NCBI GenBank assembly: GCA_022414725.1
Contig: CM039463.1
Span: 91,398,888-91,462,887 of the forward strand
DNA length: 64,000 bases
DNA from: Microglena sp. YARC
Lineage: Eukaryota; Chlorophyta; Chlorophyceae; Chlamydomonadales; Chlamydomonadaceae
Direction of reading: 5' to 3'
Shown here one piece after another: positions 1 through 9,263 of this stretch (its first letter is position 1; each line of letters starts with the position of its first letter). The notes beneath the pieces were generated by a model. That model ran no database searches, was not told where the DNA came from, and saw only the letters and a list, made by a program, of their open reading frames with translations. Position numbers and translations under genes: made by a program.

Positions 1-260
1 GCCTTTACTTCAGCGCAACTTCTGAACCCACCACCGGAAAATTCCGACGCGTCATGGGAAGTACATCAAAATCTCTGGCTGGCGTAGTAGTAGTAGTAGC
101 GTAGTAGTAGTAGCAGCGTGCCTTTACTTCAGCGCAACTTCTGAACCCACCACCGGAAAATTCCGACGCGTCATGGGAAGTACATCGAAATCTCTGGCTG
201 GCGTAGTAGTAGTAGTAGCGTAGTAGTGGTAGCGTACCCTTACTTCAGCGCAACTTCTGA
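1..260. repeat. 119-bp direct repeat, about 2.2 units
   Basis: A unit of about 119 bp, starting with CCTTTACTTCAGCGCAACTT and ending in GTAGTA triplets, is repeated almost identically at 1 and 120, with a third start near 238. A diverged inverse copy of its core lies at 8241-8325, so it is a dispersed sequence that was also tandemly duplicated here. No coding potential is evident. Confidence 0.85.
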
Positions 261-369
261 ACCCGTCCTTCGTCTATTACTACTACATCTAATTGAATCT
301 GCATCCAAGTGAATCTACATCTTCAGCAACAGCCAAGGGACTAGTTCATCAGTGGACTTATTCGACGAG

Positions 370-864
370 ATGGAAACTATGCCGGTGGTGAGTGAGTGTG
401 CGTGCGCGCGTGTTTTCCCAGCTACTGACGACTCCCCTTGTTGTTTTCCCAGCTTTTGATTTTGTTGGGGCACTGATTTCACTGTTTGCACTGCTTTTCT
501 TGCTGGCGCAGATCGTCCTGACGTTATCGACCTGATATGCTTTGTCGTCTTCGGATGACGAGGACTCCTCCTTTCTCCCATCAGAGTCATTGGATACTTG
601 CGACTCCCCCAATGTGGCCGTTAAGCTTGAGAGCATCCCTCGCCCTCCTCCCCTGTCGCCATCCTCCACTGTCTCTACCCCCCCCCCCCTCGCCCTCCTC
701 CTGTCGCCATCCTCCACTGTCTCTACCCCCCCCCCTCGCCCTCCTCCCCTGTCGCCATCCTCCACTGTCTCTACCCCCCCTCGCCCTCCTCCCCGGTCGC
801 TCTACTCCTCTTTCTCTACCCCCTCCCCTCGCCCTCATCCCAGTCATCGTCGCTGGAAGTCAGC
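370..864 (+). pseudogene. intron-containing gene, Ser/Asp- and Pro-rich product, in-frame stop
   Basis: A short first exon (ATG at 370) runs into a GTGAGT donor at 388. A good acceptor (GCTGGCGCAG) ends at 511 and a second GTGAGT donor sits at 865. The exon between them, in phase, encodes SSSDDEDSS followed by 38-45 bp tandem units giving Ser-Pro-Ser/Thr and poly-Pro stretches (about 640-800). A TGA at 533-535 interrupts this phase just before the acidic-serine motif. The gene at 5327 has a similar block reading TGYISSSSED, with glycine where the TGA falls here, so a nonsense mutation in a paralogue is likely. Function unknown. The intron model is inferred from splice consensus only. Confidence 0.4.
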
Positions 865-924
865 GTGAGTAACTTTGCATTTTTTTACCTTGCTGCTACT
901 AAGTGTACAAGTATTGTCAGTGTC

Positions 925-1185
925 AACCAGTGGTGGGGGGTGGGGTTATGTGCATGAGAGAGTGTGCTGGGGGCACTGGTTGACACATGCAGTGAAGCTG
1001 GATAAGACTGAGTATGTGTTTGGTGATGGTAGTGGTGGGGGGTGGGGTTCTGTGCATGAGAGAGCGTGTTGGGGGCACTGGTTGACACATGCAATGAAGC
1101 TGGAGAAGACTGAGTATGTGTGTGGTGATGGTAGGATTTCATGTGTCAGGGTTCAGATGGGGGTGGGGTGAGGTGTTAATGTGTG
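925..1185. repeat. GT-rich minisatellite, ~104-bp unit
   Basis: Two long units (near 932 and 1036) share a GGGGTGGGGTT core followed by CATGAGAGAG and CACTGGTTGACACATGCA, with shorter partial units after them. The tract follows the GTGAGT donor at 865 and so probably lies in an intron. Reading frames here follow the repeat and are not credible proteins. Confidence 0.7.
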
Positions 1186-1601
1186 GTAAGTGACTGAGTA
1201 TGTGTGTGGTAAGTGACTGAGTATGTCCTTGTGGGATAGTGGTGTATGGAGGTGTTAAGTGACACACATTAACACCTCCATGCGCGGTCACTTAACACAC
1301 ACATTCTACACATGTTCATGTGTCAGGGTTCAGATGGGGGTGGGGTTATGTACATAATATAGCTTGCACACCACTACCATCACCACACACAGTTTTCAAT
1401 TCAAGTCAATTCAAGTTCATTGGGTGCTGCAGGGTGGATAACGATTCGACGATCTTGCAAAGGTTCGGACGTCAACTGGTTCTCAGGATGATTCCAGAGA
1501 TATTACGTCCACAGCATTGTAGATGTGAAGATGGTGTTTGGGAGTGATTGCGTTGGTGTGGTGGAGCCTCGCTACCTGTACATCCCAATGTTCCGAGGAA
1601 G

Positions 1602-1665
1602 TAATGGGCGTTCCTGCTCCCGGCGGAGTTTTTGAATTTCTACTCAGACTGACTGACGACATTTC
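1602..1665 (+). mobile_element. degenerate left half of MITE-A
   Basis: The sequence starts AATGGGCGTTCCTGC and continues with a TTTTTGAATTTCTACTCAG stretch like the left end of the intact MITE-A copies (for example 28517-28682), with mismatches and one lost base in the terminal repeat. No right end follows. It is an old truncated copy. Confidence 0.6.
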
Positions 1666-1686
1666 AATGTGTGTTTGGTGCATTTT

Positions 1687-2055
1687 CATGTGTCAGGGTT
1701 CAGATGCAGGAGCCAATACATAGGCTGAGTGTTTGTGCATTTTCCATGTGTGTTTTGTGCATTTTCATGTGTCAGGGTTCAGATGCAGTAGCCAATACAT
1801 AGGCTGAGTGTTTGTTAATTTTCATGTGTCAGGGTTCAGATGCAGGAGCCAATACATAGGCTGAGTGTTTGTGCATTTCATGTGTCAGGGTTCAGATGCA
1901 GTAGCCAATACATAGGCTGAGTGTTTGTGCATTTCATGTGTCAGGGTTCAGATGCAGGAGCCAATACATAGGCTGAGTGTTTTGTGCATTTTCATGTGTC
2001 AGGGTTCAGATGCAGGAGCCAATACATAGGCTGAGTGTTTGTGCATTTTCATGAC
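1687..2055. repeat. minisatellite, 54-58 bp unit, about 6 copies
   Basis: Each unit contains CATGTGTCAGGGTTCAGATG, then GCAGGAGCCAATACATAGG and CTGAGTGTTTGTGCA. Units begin near 1687, 1768, 1825, 1880, 1937 and 1998. Two outlying single copies of the core lie at 1140 and 1318. The array ends 40 bp before the acceptor of the chromodomain exon, so it is probably intronic. Confidence 0.85.
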
Positions 2056-2096
2056 GTACTGCATGATTGACACACATTATTCACGTTTGTGCGCAG

Positions 2097-2261
2097 GTGC
2101 GGTGGAATGACCCATACACTGCGGAGGACGACACCTGGGAGCCGGTCGACGATCTGCTGGAATTGCAAGTGTTAGCTGCCTTCATGCGCAGCGACACCTG
2201 GGTGGCGTTCGTGAAGGAGAATGCGGATGCGGTCCAGGGGTGGGAGAGGATCCGTCAATAA
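2097..2261 (+). CDS. chromodomain-like terminal exon
   Basis: Open sequence following a splice acceptor (TTTGTGCGCAG, ending at 2096) encodes VRWNDPYTAEDDTWEP, then DDLLEL. This matches the second half of a chromodomain: V-[RK]-W, then E-D-x-T-W-E-P and a short helix. Chromodomains bind methylated histone tails, and also occur in retroelement integrases and viral proteins. The aromatic residue of the first strand must lie in an upstream exon I could not identify. The exon ends at TAA (2259-2261). No integrase sequence is adjacent. The family assignment rests on one motif of about 20 residues. Confidence 0.6.
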   Translation: MRWNDPYTAEDDTWEPVDDLLELQVLAAFMRSDTWVAFVKENADAVQGWERIRQ

Positions 2262-2469
2262 TATTTTGCAACACAACCTGTGTCCGCACTAGCCCATGTG
2301 CGGAGGTCGCGAACATGCATGAATATACAGGACCTCTAAATGTCCGGCTTCGCCCCTACACACGAAACCATTAATATTACAGTCATGAAACCATTGATAT
2401 TACAGTCATGACGATGAGATTGACGATGATACATTCAGGTATTCAGCCTCTGGGTTTAGACTATGATAC

Positions 2470-2705
2470 CTGAATGATAAAAAATTTGATTATTGAATTT
2501 GTATACACCAAATTTGTTTCATTTAGTTGCATACACAAAATTTGATTTATTGAGTTTGTATACACAAAATTTGTGTCATTTAGTTTGCATAAACAAAATT
2601 TGATTTATTGAGTTTGTAGACACCAAATTTGTTTCATTTGGTTGAATAACAAAATTTGATTTATTTGAGTTTGTATACACCAAATTTTTGTTTCATTTAG
2701 TTGCA
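2470..2705. repeat. AT-rich tandem repeat, ~60-bp unit, about 4 copies
   Basis: Units contain AAATTTGATTTATTGAGTTTG and then TATACACCAAATTTGTTTCATT. The AAATTTG/CAAATTT words make each unit partly self-complementary. It follows the chromodomain exon and precedes a pseudogene. No coding content is evident. Confidence 0.75.
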
Positions 2706-2714
2706 ATACACCGT

Positions 2715-2895
2715 ATTTATGATTCACAGGATGCGCCAGCCACAATGTAATGTCGAAAGTCATCGATAGCCTCTGATATTGTTCTTAGTCCCCCCTGACA
2801 TGCCAACAGGACTCTTCCACAGTTCGAATACTGCAAATGAAACATGATATCGGACTACTGTCGTCTGTCTTTCTGAACGGTTATTGTGTACGTTG
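2715..2895 (-). pseudogene. degenerate copy of the gene at 15953-16216
   Basis: The reverse complement aligns closely with the 5' two thirds of the small gene at 15953-16216. Shared words include CCAACGTACACA, GACGACAGTAGTCCGATATCA, TTTCATTTGCAGTATTCGAAC and AATATCAGAGGCTATCGATGAC. Small indels break the frame. It shows that virus-type genes extend into the intron-bearing left part of the window, and that this gene was duplicated. Confidence 0.8.
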
Positions 2896-2945
2896 GTGGC
2901 ATTTATGATGATATGATTTCATCAGAACGGTTGGGCTTTACAGTT

Positions 2946-2975
2946 GTTCTCAAATAAAGTGGGACACACATTATA
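2946..2975 (-). mobile_element. short Family II transposon end
   Basis: TTCTCAAATAAAGTGGGACACA matches the terminal inverted repeat of the Family II Fanzor/IS630 element (39594 end and the solo ends near 17610, 24430, 45365 and 49145). Only about 25 bp remain. Confidence 0.6.
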
Positions 2976-3117
2976 GGTCCAAGTCCACAATTTTGCCAAA
3001 GTTCCACCTTAAATTGGTCTTACTCCTCCCATTCTTAGTGAATTTCCTGGCTGTGGATATCTTGACAGAAGACGCGTCTACCGCGATTCACATCCAGCCA
3101 TCCATGTACACACCACG

Positions 3118-3195
3118 CAAACGGCGGAGCCCCTTTCACCTCCCCCCAGCAGAGCGATCTGGAGGGGAGCCCACAGTTCACATGCATGAGACTTG
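3118..3195 (-). repeat. fragment of dispersed GC-rich repeat IV
   Basis: CGGCGGAGCCCCTTTCACCTCC and GGAGGGGAGCCCACAGTTCACAT match, in reverse, the GC-rich part of repeat IV (8366-8640, 18130-18415). Only this core is present. Confidence 0.7.
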
Positions 3196-3310
3196 GATTC
3201 ATTGATCATTCTACACTCGACCGAATGCATGCGATAATGCAAACGCACGCACACGCACGTGAAGAAGAGTGATAGATAGATTTACAACACATGATCACGC
3301 ACGTTTCGTG

Positions 3311-3741
3311 TACAGTAAACGGAATACAAAAATGAAACCGCTTCGTGTACGGCACACCTTACGGTGTAACCTAATGTAGCAACTAACGGGGCAGTGGAAC
3401 ACCAATACGATTTTGAATCAACAAATTGCAGGATGTTATTAACGAGAATATCGTGGTTCTTTTTTAGATCACGGCTCCATCCTGCAGACCCGTATCGTTC
3501 TTTTTGTCGGTACTTTTGAGAGTGTCCATTGAAGGACCAGCCGCACTTAAGCGATCGCCTCTTCCCCCCCAGTACCGTGGCCAAAAGAACACGGGGTCTT
3601 GTTGATGTGCAATGCGTCATGTAAGGAGGTTTCTTTGCTGGACGGGTCATTTTATAGGACATCCACTCATACAGTATATGATTGTCACCGCCTAATACCG
3701 TTTTTTGGATGTTTCATTTTACAGTTCCGCCGACTGCTGCG
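3311..3741. mobile_element. MITE-C, near full-length copy
   Basis: The 431-bp element starts TACAGTAAACGGAATACAAA and ends GTTTCATTTTACAGTTCC then GCCGACTG, giving terminal inverted repeats of about 28 bp. Its interior (GTAACCTAATGTAGCAACTA, TTGAATCAACAAATTGCAGG, ATCACGGCTC) recurs at 11400-11689, 26171-26272 and 45993-46256. It has no credible gene. The TACAG/CTGTA-type ends suggest mobilisation by a Tc1/IS630-class transposase. Confidence 0.7.
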
Positions 3742-3744
3742 AGT

Positions 3745-3811
3745 CGTTCCGGAGGCTCTAAATTATGAGTAGAAAATTCAAAAAATCCGCCGGGAGGCAG
3801 GAACACCCATT
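3745..3811 (+). mobile_element. right half of a MITE-A
   Basis: From GGAGGCTCTAAATTATGAG to the terminal GCCGGGAGGCAGGAACACCCATT, with a few mismatches to intact copies. It directly abuts the MITE-C end at 3741, so one element was probably truncated by insertion of the other. Confidence 0.65.
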
Positions 3812-3949
3812 TAATGCTGAAGGAACGCTCTTTGTATTGCATGATGCTTACAGTCAACAAAATACTAAAATGAATCCGCTTAGTGTACTTATACCGTTTA
3901 TTGGGATGTTTCATTTTACTGTTCCACCGACTGTAGGGGCGAAGCCGGC

Positions 3950-4345
3950 ATTTGAGGTCTTTAGGTTGCATGGGGCATGTTGTGTGTACCACGGGTTTGC
4001 ATGGGGCATGCCGTGTGTACCATGGGGTTGCATGGGGCATGCTTTGTGTGCCATGGGGCATGCTGTGTGTACCATGGGGCATGCGGTGTGTGCCATGGGG
4101 TTGCATGGGGCATGCGGTGTGTACCATGGGGTTGCATGGGGAATTCTGTGTGTGCCATGGGTTTGCATGTGGTTGTGTGTACATGGGGAATTCGGTGTAT
4201 GCCATGGGTTTGCATGGGGGCATGCACGGAGGTTCGTGGGCGAGCTGCCCCGGACATGCGAAACCACACACGATGCCCGGAGGTTCGTGTCGCGAGCTGC
4301 CCGGACATGCGAAACCACACGATGCCCGGAGGTTCGTGTCGCTAG
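3950..4345. repeat. GCATGGGG minisatellite plus ~60-bp repeat
   Basis: From about 3965 to 4230 the sequence consists of variants of GGGGCATGCGGTGTGTACCAT, with units of 18-27 bp. From 4225 to 4345 follow two copies of a unit with GGAGGTTCGTG and GACATGCGAAACCACA. Its left flank (GAGGTCTTTAGGTTGCATGGGG) is shared with the array at 6535-6815, so the two arrays are duplicates. Long reading frames here on both strands are repeat artefacts. Confidence 0.85.
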
Positions 4346-4599
4346 CTGGCTGACAGCAAACGCTCGCATCGGTGAAAGGTGACGTGTCACAGGATAGACA
4401 TCACAATCGTCGCGATCTTCAGCTGAAACATGATAAGGGTTTGGTAGGTTCATATGCTCGGTCCAGCGAGAGAGCACCACATATTTCGCTGATTACCACT
4501 CAATTCCTGGAAATTCGGAAGCCCAAGGTGAGGTGTCATTGAAAATAGCTTCCATGATTTCGCGACGAGTTGCATCGCCTGTTCGCTAATTTGAATTGC

Positions 4600-5280
4600 A
4601 TTGCCGAATTGCATTGCTCAGGAAGTGCTTGCTCGCATAGCTCAGGAAGTGCTTGCTCGCATTGCTCAGGAAGTGCTTGCTCGCTCGCTCAATCGCGTTT
4701 GTTCAATCAACCAGGTGAAGTTGGTCGGATCTATAGCTTACAGGATAGTCAAATGCTGCTTCTGCACTGCCTGCCTGCACTGTCGCAATTGTTCGATAAC
4801 TTACAGGATGCTAGATCGAGTTGAGCTGGTAGGATATAGCTTAAAGGATAGTCAAATGCTGCTGCAATGCCTGCCTGCACTGTCGCGATTGTTCGATAGC
4901 TTACAGGATGCTATATCGAGTTGAGCTGGTCGGATCTAGCTTACAGGATAGGCAAATGCTGCTGCTGCTTCTGCACTGTCGCAATTGTTCGATAGCTTAC
5001 AGGATGCTAGATCGAGTTGAGATGGTCGGACCTAGCTTACAGGATAGTCAAATGCTTCTGCTGCTTCTGCGCTGCCTGCCTGCACTGTCGCAATTGTTCG
5101 ATAGCTGACAGGATGCTAGATCGAGTTGAGCTGGTCGGATATAGATTACAGGATAGTCAAATGCTGCTGCTGCAATGCCTGCCTGCACTGTCGCAATTGT
5201 TCAATAACTTACAGGATGCTAGATCGAGTTGAGCTTGTAGGATATAGATTACAGGATAGTCAAATGCTGTTTGCTGCACT
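4600..5280. repeat. ~110-bp minisatellite, six imperfect units
   Basis: Units contain CTTACAGGATAGTCAAATGCTG, GCACTGTCGCAATTGTTCGATA and ACAGGATGCTAGATCGAGTTG. A shorter 22-bp triplication (GCTCAGGAAGTGCTTGCTCG) precedes it at 4615-4685. The array ends before a poly-T tract and an ACACAG acceptor at 5321, so it probably lies in an intron of the following gene. Confidence 0.85.
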
Positions 5281-5326
5281 GCCTGACTGACTGATTTTAT
5301 GCTCCATTTTTTTTAACACAGGAAAC

Positions 5327-6255
5327 ATGCCCAAGTCATCCTATGTCAACTTGACAGGCTATATATCGTCGTCGTCAGAGGACCAAGGTACATGCAACTG
5401 TTTGCTTTCAATATAATGTACAACTGCGATGTCGTTTACATTTCAATCTGACACGGGTTTTCATTTTATTCCTGTGACTACAGATGAAGAGGATGAGGTC
5501 GAGGTAGTTGAGGATGAGGTAGAGGTAGAGGTGGTTGAGAATGAGGTCGAGGTAGTTGAGGATGAGGTCGAGGTGGTTGAGATCGAGCGCCTCTGACTGT
5601 GCGACGTGCCTCCATAGCTGGCCCTAGTACTGTTGTGCCTCTGACTGTGCGACGTGCCTCCATAGCTGGCCCTAGTACTGATGTGCCTCTGACTGTGCGA
5701 CGTGCCTCCATAGCTTGCCCTAGTACTGTTGTGCCTCTGACTGTGCGACGTGCCTCCATAGCTGGCCCTAGTACTGATGTGCCTCTGACTGTGCGACGTG
5801 CCTCCATAGCTGGCCCTATTACTGTTGTGCCTCTGACTGTGCGACGTGCCTCCATAGCTGGCCCTAGTACTGATGTGCCTCTGACTGTGCGACGTTCCTC
5901 CATAGCTTGCCCTAGTACTGTTGTGCCTCTGACTGTGCGACGTGCCTCCATAGCTGGCCCTAGTACTGATGTGCCTCTGACTGTGCGACGTTCCTCCATA
6001 GCTTGCCCTAGTACTGTTGTGCCTCTGACTGTGCGTGGGCAGAGAGCAGTGGAAGTGGACTTGACGCATAATGACGAAGATGAGGGTGCCTCGGGTGCTA
6101 AATTGTGTTGCCCTCAATGCGCAAATCTGATGTCGAAGAGGGATTCATGCAAGGAATGCATTGCAAAGGCAAGCGAAGACTATTGGAAAAGAAGCCGACA
6201 AAAGTGTGTGTTCCGTCCAATCGGCACCCCTTCGCGATGGCAGCTACGTTTGTGA
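5327..6255 (+). CDS. multi-exon gene: acidic N-terminus, 16-residue repeats, Cys-rich C-terminus
   Basis: The first visible exon follows an acceptor at 5321 (poly-T then ACACAG). ATG at 5327 starts MPKSSYVNLTGYISSSSEDQ. A GTACAT donor at 5388 and a GACTACAG acceptor ending at 5483 bracket a 96-nt intron. The next exon reads in phase as a Glu/Val/Asp-rich tract to a TGA at 5593. One base out of phase, nine 48-bp units (5586-6035) encode RRASIAGPST-VVPLTV repeats, ending in a tail with CCPQCANL and SCKEC, a possible zinc ribbon (stop at 6253). Either a 1-nt indel near 5590 or an unseen splice joins the parts. Alternating GTT/GAT in the repeats gives a 96-bp higher-order unit. No known family recognised. 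Confidence 0.45.
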
Positions 6256-6534
6256 TTTGATCTGATGAAAATGGACACCTTGGGATTTTGACAAGTTGAC
6301 CATCAATCTTTGTAACCGATCAAACCCGTTCAGAAGTGTCTTCGCTCCTGCTGTCTCACATTGTGCGCGTTAAAAGCGTTAATATGATTGATGCAAAGGT
6401 CGGACTCGACCGAAAGCATGCGATAATGCAAACGCACGCACACGCACGTGAAGAATAGTGATAGATAGATTTACAACACAGGATCACGCACGTTTCGTGA
6501 AGGGGCGAAGCCCGGCAATTGAGGTCTTTAGGTT

Positions 6535-6815
6535 GCATGGGGAATGTTGTGTGTACCACGGGGTTGCATGGGGCATGCGGTGTGTACCATGGGGCATGCT
6601 GTGTGTACCATGGGGCATGCGGTGTGTGCGGTGTGTACCATGGGGCATGCAGTGTGTGCCATGCGGCATGCGGTATGCGGTGTGTGCCTTGGGCTGCATG
6701 GGGCATGCGGTGTGTACCATGGGGCATGCGGTGTGTACCATGGGGCATGCGGTGTGTGCCATGGGGTTGCATGGGGCATGCGGTGTGTACCATGGGGCAT
6801 GCGGTGTGTGCCGTG
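6535..6815. repeat. GCATGGGG minisatellite, second array
   Basis: Same unit and same left flank as the array at 3950-4230 (GGTTGCATGGGGCATGCGGTGTGTACCA variants). About 12 units. Open frames on both strands are by-products of the repeat. Confidence 0.85.
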
Positions 6816-7385
6816 CAAATCGACCGGGCGGCAAGAACATTTGTAAACCATAAGGGATAAAACCCAGGATACAAGGATACCTGCGGAGCGGGTTTCGCCA
6901 TCTATTTATTCTTCCATTATTTCATTATTTCATTCACAAAAACCATTCACCACATAAATAAATCCCTACTTATCCCCACTTGCTTATTCACGTCCAAGGT
7001 AATCACGATCAATATCATCGACTAATCATTGATTCTTCATTTGATGATTACAACATTTAATTCCACGCACTTGTTTCCCTCAGGCACAACAATCAACATC
7101 ATGGGATCCGTCCCATATCATGGGATCCAACCGAGGTGTGGCTACACATAGCAATCATTGACTGTGGACCGTAGCGGATCCTCAACGCCTTTTCCGTGGG
7201 CGCTGAGCCGCTCCATGCAAAACGCAGCGTGGGAGACCCCTGGGTACATGCGACATCTGTTGGTGAATAGATTCTGCTCCATGCGGAAGGCAGTTCGTGC
7301 CATGCAATCAATGGTAAACATGAAGTGCATACTCGCTTGAGTCCAAGATAACTCTGATGTCTCTCCCAAAGTAGCACGCTCTAGT
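6816..7385. other. no gene seen
   Basis: AT-rich sequence with tandem TTATTTCATTATTTCATT and ATCATGGGATCCGTCCCATATCATGGGATCC near 7100-7125. The short frames at 7099-7377 overlap one another on opposite strands and none has a recognisable motif. This stretch may hold the promoter of the ankyrin gene at 7386. Confidence 0.4.
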
Positions 7386-7949
7386 ATGCTCAGTGAGACG
7401 GCGGCGGCCATACACAGTGACGGGGGCATTGAAGCTTTGAGATGCATGCAAGAATCCTGGAAGGATGTCATCAATGACAATCTTGTCATTGAGTGCATGG
7501 GCCTGCCCATCAGACGCAACTGCCCAGACATCGTGAGGAGTTTCCTCATCACTGGAGGACCCGTGCGTCTCCGTCGGAACCACTTCGACGACCCATTCAT
7601 GATTGCCTGCAAGTTTGGGTACGCTGAGGTCGTGCAGATCCTACTGGACGCTAATGCGATAGACAGATCTGGCTACGCCGACGATCACTATGACAAGGCA
7701 TTCGCCCACGGGCACATTACCATCATGCACATGCTATTCGAGAGAGGTCTCACTTCATTTGACGCATGTACAATGGCTAATATGGTATTCAGTGTACTTT
7801 TTCGGGAAAAACCTTTCGAGATCAGACAGGACGAGGAGGGTATCATGAGAGCCGCAGTACACGTCGTGAGCGGCTGCAACTGCAATATGTGTATGTCGAC
7901 CAAAAACATGCAGTCGCAGATGCACGCCCTGGCGAGCCACCTGATGTAG
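7386..7949 (+). CDS. ankyrin-repeat protein
   Basis: A 187-residue frame starting at the first ATG after a stop-rich spacer. Repeats are visible around residues 45-75 and 78-105: PFMIACKFGYAEVVQILLDA (the A-x-x-G-x-x-x-V-V-x-x-L-L pattern), then DKAFAHGHITIMHMLFERG. The C-terminus has a Cys cluster (GCNCNMCM). Ankyrin repeats mediate protein binding, and giant viruses encode many with unknown partners. It could be a remnant of a longer protein, since most viral ankyrin proteins have more repeats. Confidence 0.7.
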   Translation: MLSETAAAIHSDGGIEALRCMQESWKDVINDNLVIECMGLPIRRNCPDIVRSFLITGGPVRLRRNHFDDPFMIACKFGYAEVVQILLDANAIDRSGYADDHYDKAFAHGHITIMHMLFERGLTSFDACTMANMVFSVLFREKPFEIRQDEEGIMRAAVHVVSGCNCNMCMSTKNMQSQMHALASHLM

Positions 7950-8126
7950 CTAGGGATTGTGGATTATGAGGAGCGCGCGATCATGATGAAATTGGAGTAC
8001 CGATATCCCCAATGATTGGGTCTGTATAAAGTTAGACACATTGGTACTGGACTGGACATGAACAAGTTTCTTGGAGAGTGTTATATTTTCGCAAAATTCC
8101 ACATTGCTCTTGTAGTTACATTTTTG

Positions 8127-8155
8127 TCCCACTTTATTTGAGAAAAAACTGTGCC
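8127..8155 (+). mobile_element. short Family II end
   Basis: TTTGTCCCACTTTATTTGAGAA matches the Family II terminal repeat, followed by AAAAACTGTG in place of CTACTGTA. It is a diverged solo end with no gene directly downstream. Confidence 0.5.
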
Positions 8156-8240
8156 TAGTATTTACACATCGACACATGTTTTTCAACGTCAATTTTGTAA
8201 AAAATCTTAAATTGACATTACAAGCTCCCAAGCACCAGTA

Positions 8241-8325
8241 TCTACGCCAGCCATAGATTTCGATGTACTGCCCTGGACGCGTCGGATTTTTCCGGTGGTG
8301 GGTTCAGAAGTTGCGCTGAAGTAAA
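8241..8325 (-). repeat. inverse copy of the 1-260 repeat core
   Basis: The reverse complement reproduces CTTCAGCGCAACTTCTGAAC and CCACCACCGGAAAAATCCGACGC, followed by a GTACATCGAAATC-type stretch and CTGGCGTAG, as in the unit at 1-119. The longer MITE-A variant at 46418 holds a diverged related stretch. Confidence 0.75.
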
Positions 8326-8365
8326 GCCACGCCAGCCAGAAAATTCGATGTAGTGTGTCTGCTGG

Positions 8366-8640
8366 TTGATGTTACACTGTGGGCTCCCCTCCGCTCCCAC
8401 CCGCTCGGTTCCTCGCGGACTCCTTTGTGGGGGCTCCCCTCCGGTAGCCCCCGGTCGCTCCGCTGGGGGGAGGTAAAAGGGGCTCCGCCACTTGTTTAAT
8501 GTGGTACGGTGGTTCTCATCCAAGTGTTGGCGACATATATCACTTGACAAGCAGTTTTGAGGTTGGTTGCTTGAGGATGAGAACAACCGTGATGTAGAAT
8601 GATAGGTTTCCCTGAATTTTGTTACTTCGTTATTTTTTGA
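8366..8640 (+). repeat. dispersed repeat IV, full copy
   Basis: Starts TGTCTGCTGGTTGATGTTACA, has a GC-rich centre (CTCCCCTCCG, CTCGGTTCCTCGCGGACTCC, GGGGCTCCGCCACTTG), and ends TGATGTAGAATGATAGGTTTCC through GTTATTTTTTGATG. The same order occurs at 18130-18415 and, inverted, at 35945-36235. Ends are ragged and I see no terminal inverted repeats, so a SINE-like or other non-autonomous element is possible. Confidence 0.75.
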
Positions 8641-8699
8641 TGGGGAGGGCCATACAGCTAGGGACATTTGATATTGGGACACCTTCTATTTTGGGGATT

Positions 8700-8867
8700 A
8701 ATGGGCGTTCCTGCCTCCCGGCCGATTTTTTTTAAATTTATAATCAGGGATTTAGAGCCTCTTGAACGACTCGCTAGCTTGAGACATAAGTACCAAGGAA
8801 TCACAATTCCGCTCCATACCATGTTTTGCAACCAGTCAAAATCGGCCGGGAGGCAGGAACGCCCATT
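8700..8867 (+). mobile_element. MITE-A inserted in Family I copy 1
   Basis: Terminal inverted repeats AATGGGCGTTCCTGCCTCCC / reverse complement. The uninterrupted sequence at 26908 (TTGGGGATTCTGAAAAG) shows that GATT was duplicated on insertion. 168 bp, non-coding, with the same interior as the other MITE-A copies. Confidence 0.9.
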
Positions 8868-8888
8868 GATTCTGAAAAGTTGACCAAT

Positions 8889-9188
8889 TCAAGATTTGTA
8901 ACCGATCTTGTCAATACAGATACTGTCAGAGGACATAGACGTCACACCCTCTGCAAGCTGAGACATTGTCAAGAAGGGATTGGAGTCAATCAGTTGTTTT
9001 ATAGCAGCCTTGATATCTTCTGTAATGACACTCACCCTTTTCTTCCGATGATGTTTTATATTGGCTTTGGTGACCCAACGTTGGAGTGATGATTTTGATA
9101 CTTTGTACAGAAAACTAACTTTCCTCAAACTACGATTATAGTATTTGTAATGAACAACCACGCGGTGTCATATCTCTGCATCAATCAT
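8889..9188 (-). pseudogene. IS630/Tc1-type transposase, internally deleted
   Basis: Retains the N-terminal helix-turn-helix part (SLRKVSFLYKVSKSSLQRWV) and jumps directly from the TSMSS region to the last residues (ICIDKIGYKS). The whole DDE catalytic core seen in the copy at 26929-27936 is therefore missing. A TGA at codon 7 after the ATG at 9188 also interrupts it. Confidence 0.85.
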
Positions 9189-9263
9189 GATAACATAGGG
9201 GTATAAGGAAATGTGGGTGCAATATTATATCACCAAAAGAAAAAGAATACTCACCCCCTCTTA

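Noticed and set aside
1687..2055. Regular short repeats resembling a CRISPR array
   Set aside because: Units are contiguous 54-58 bp copies without unique spacers, and no cas gene is near. It is an ordinary minisatellite.
3714..4480. Several overlapping long frames rich in CMPHGTH or GHAVCTMG
   Set aside because: They come from the GCATGGGG minisatellite, open in most frames on both strands.
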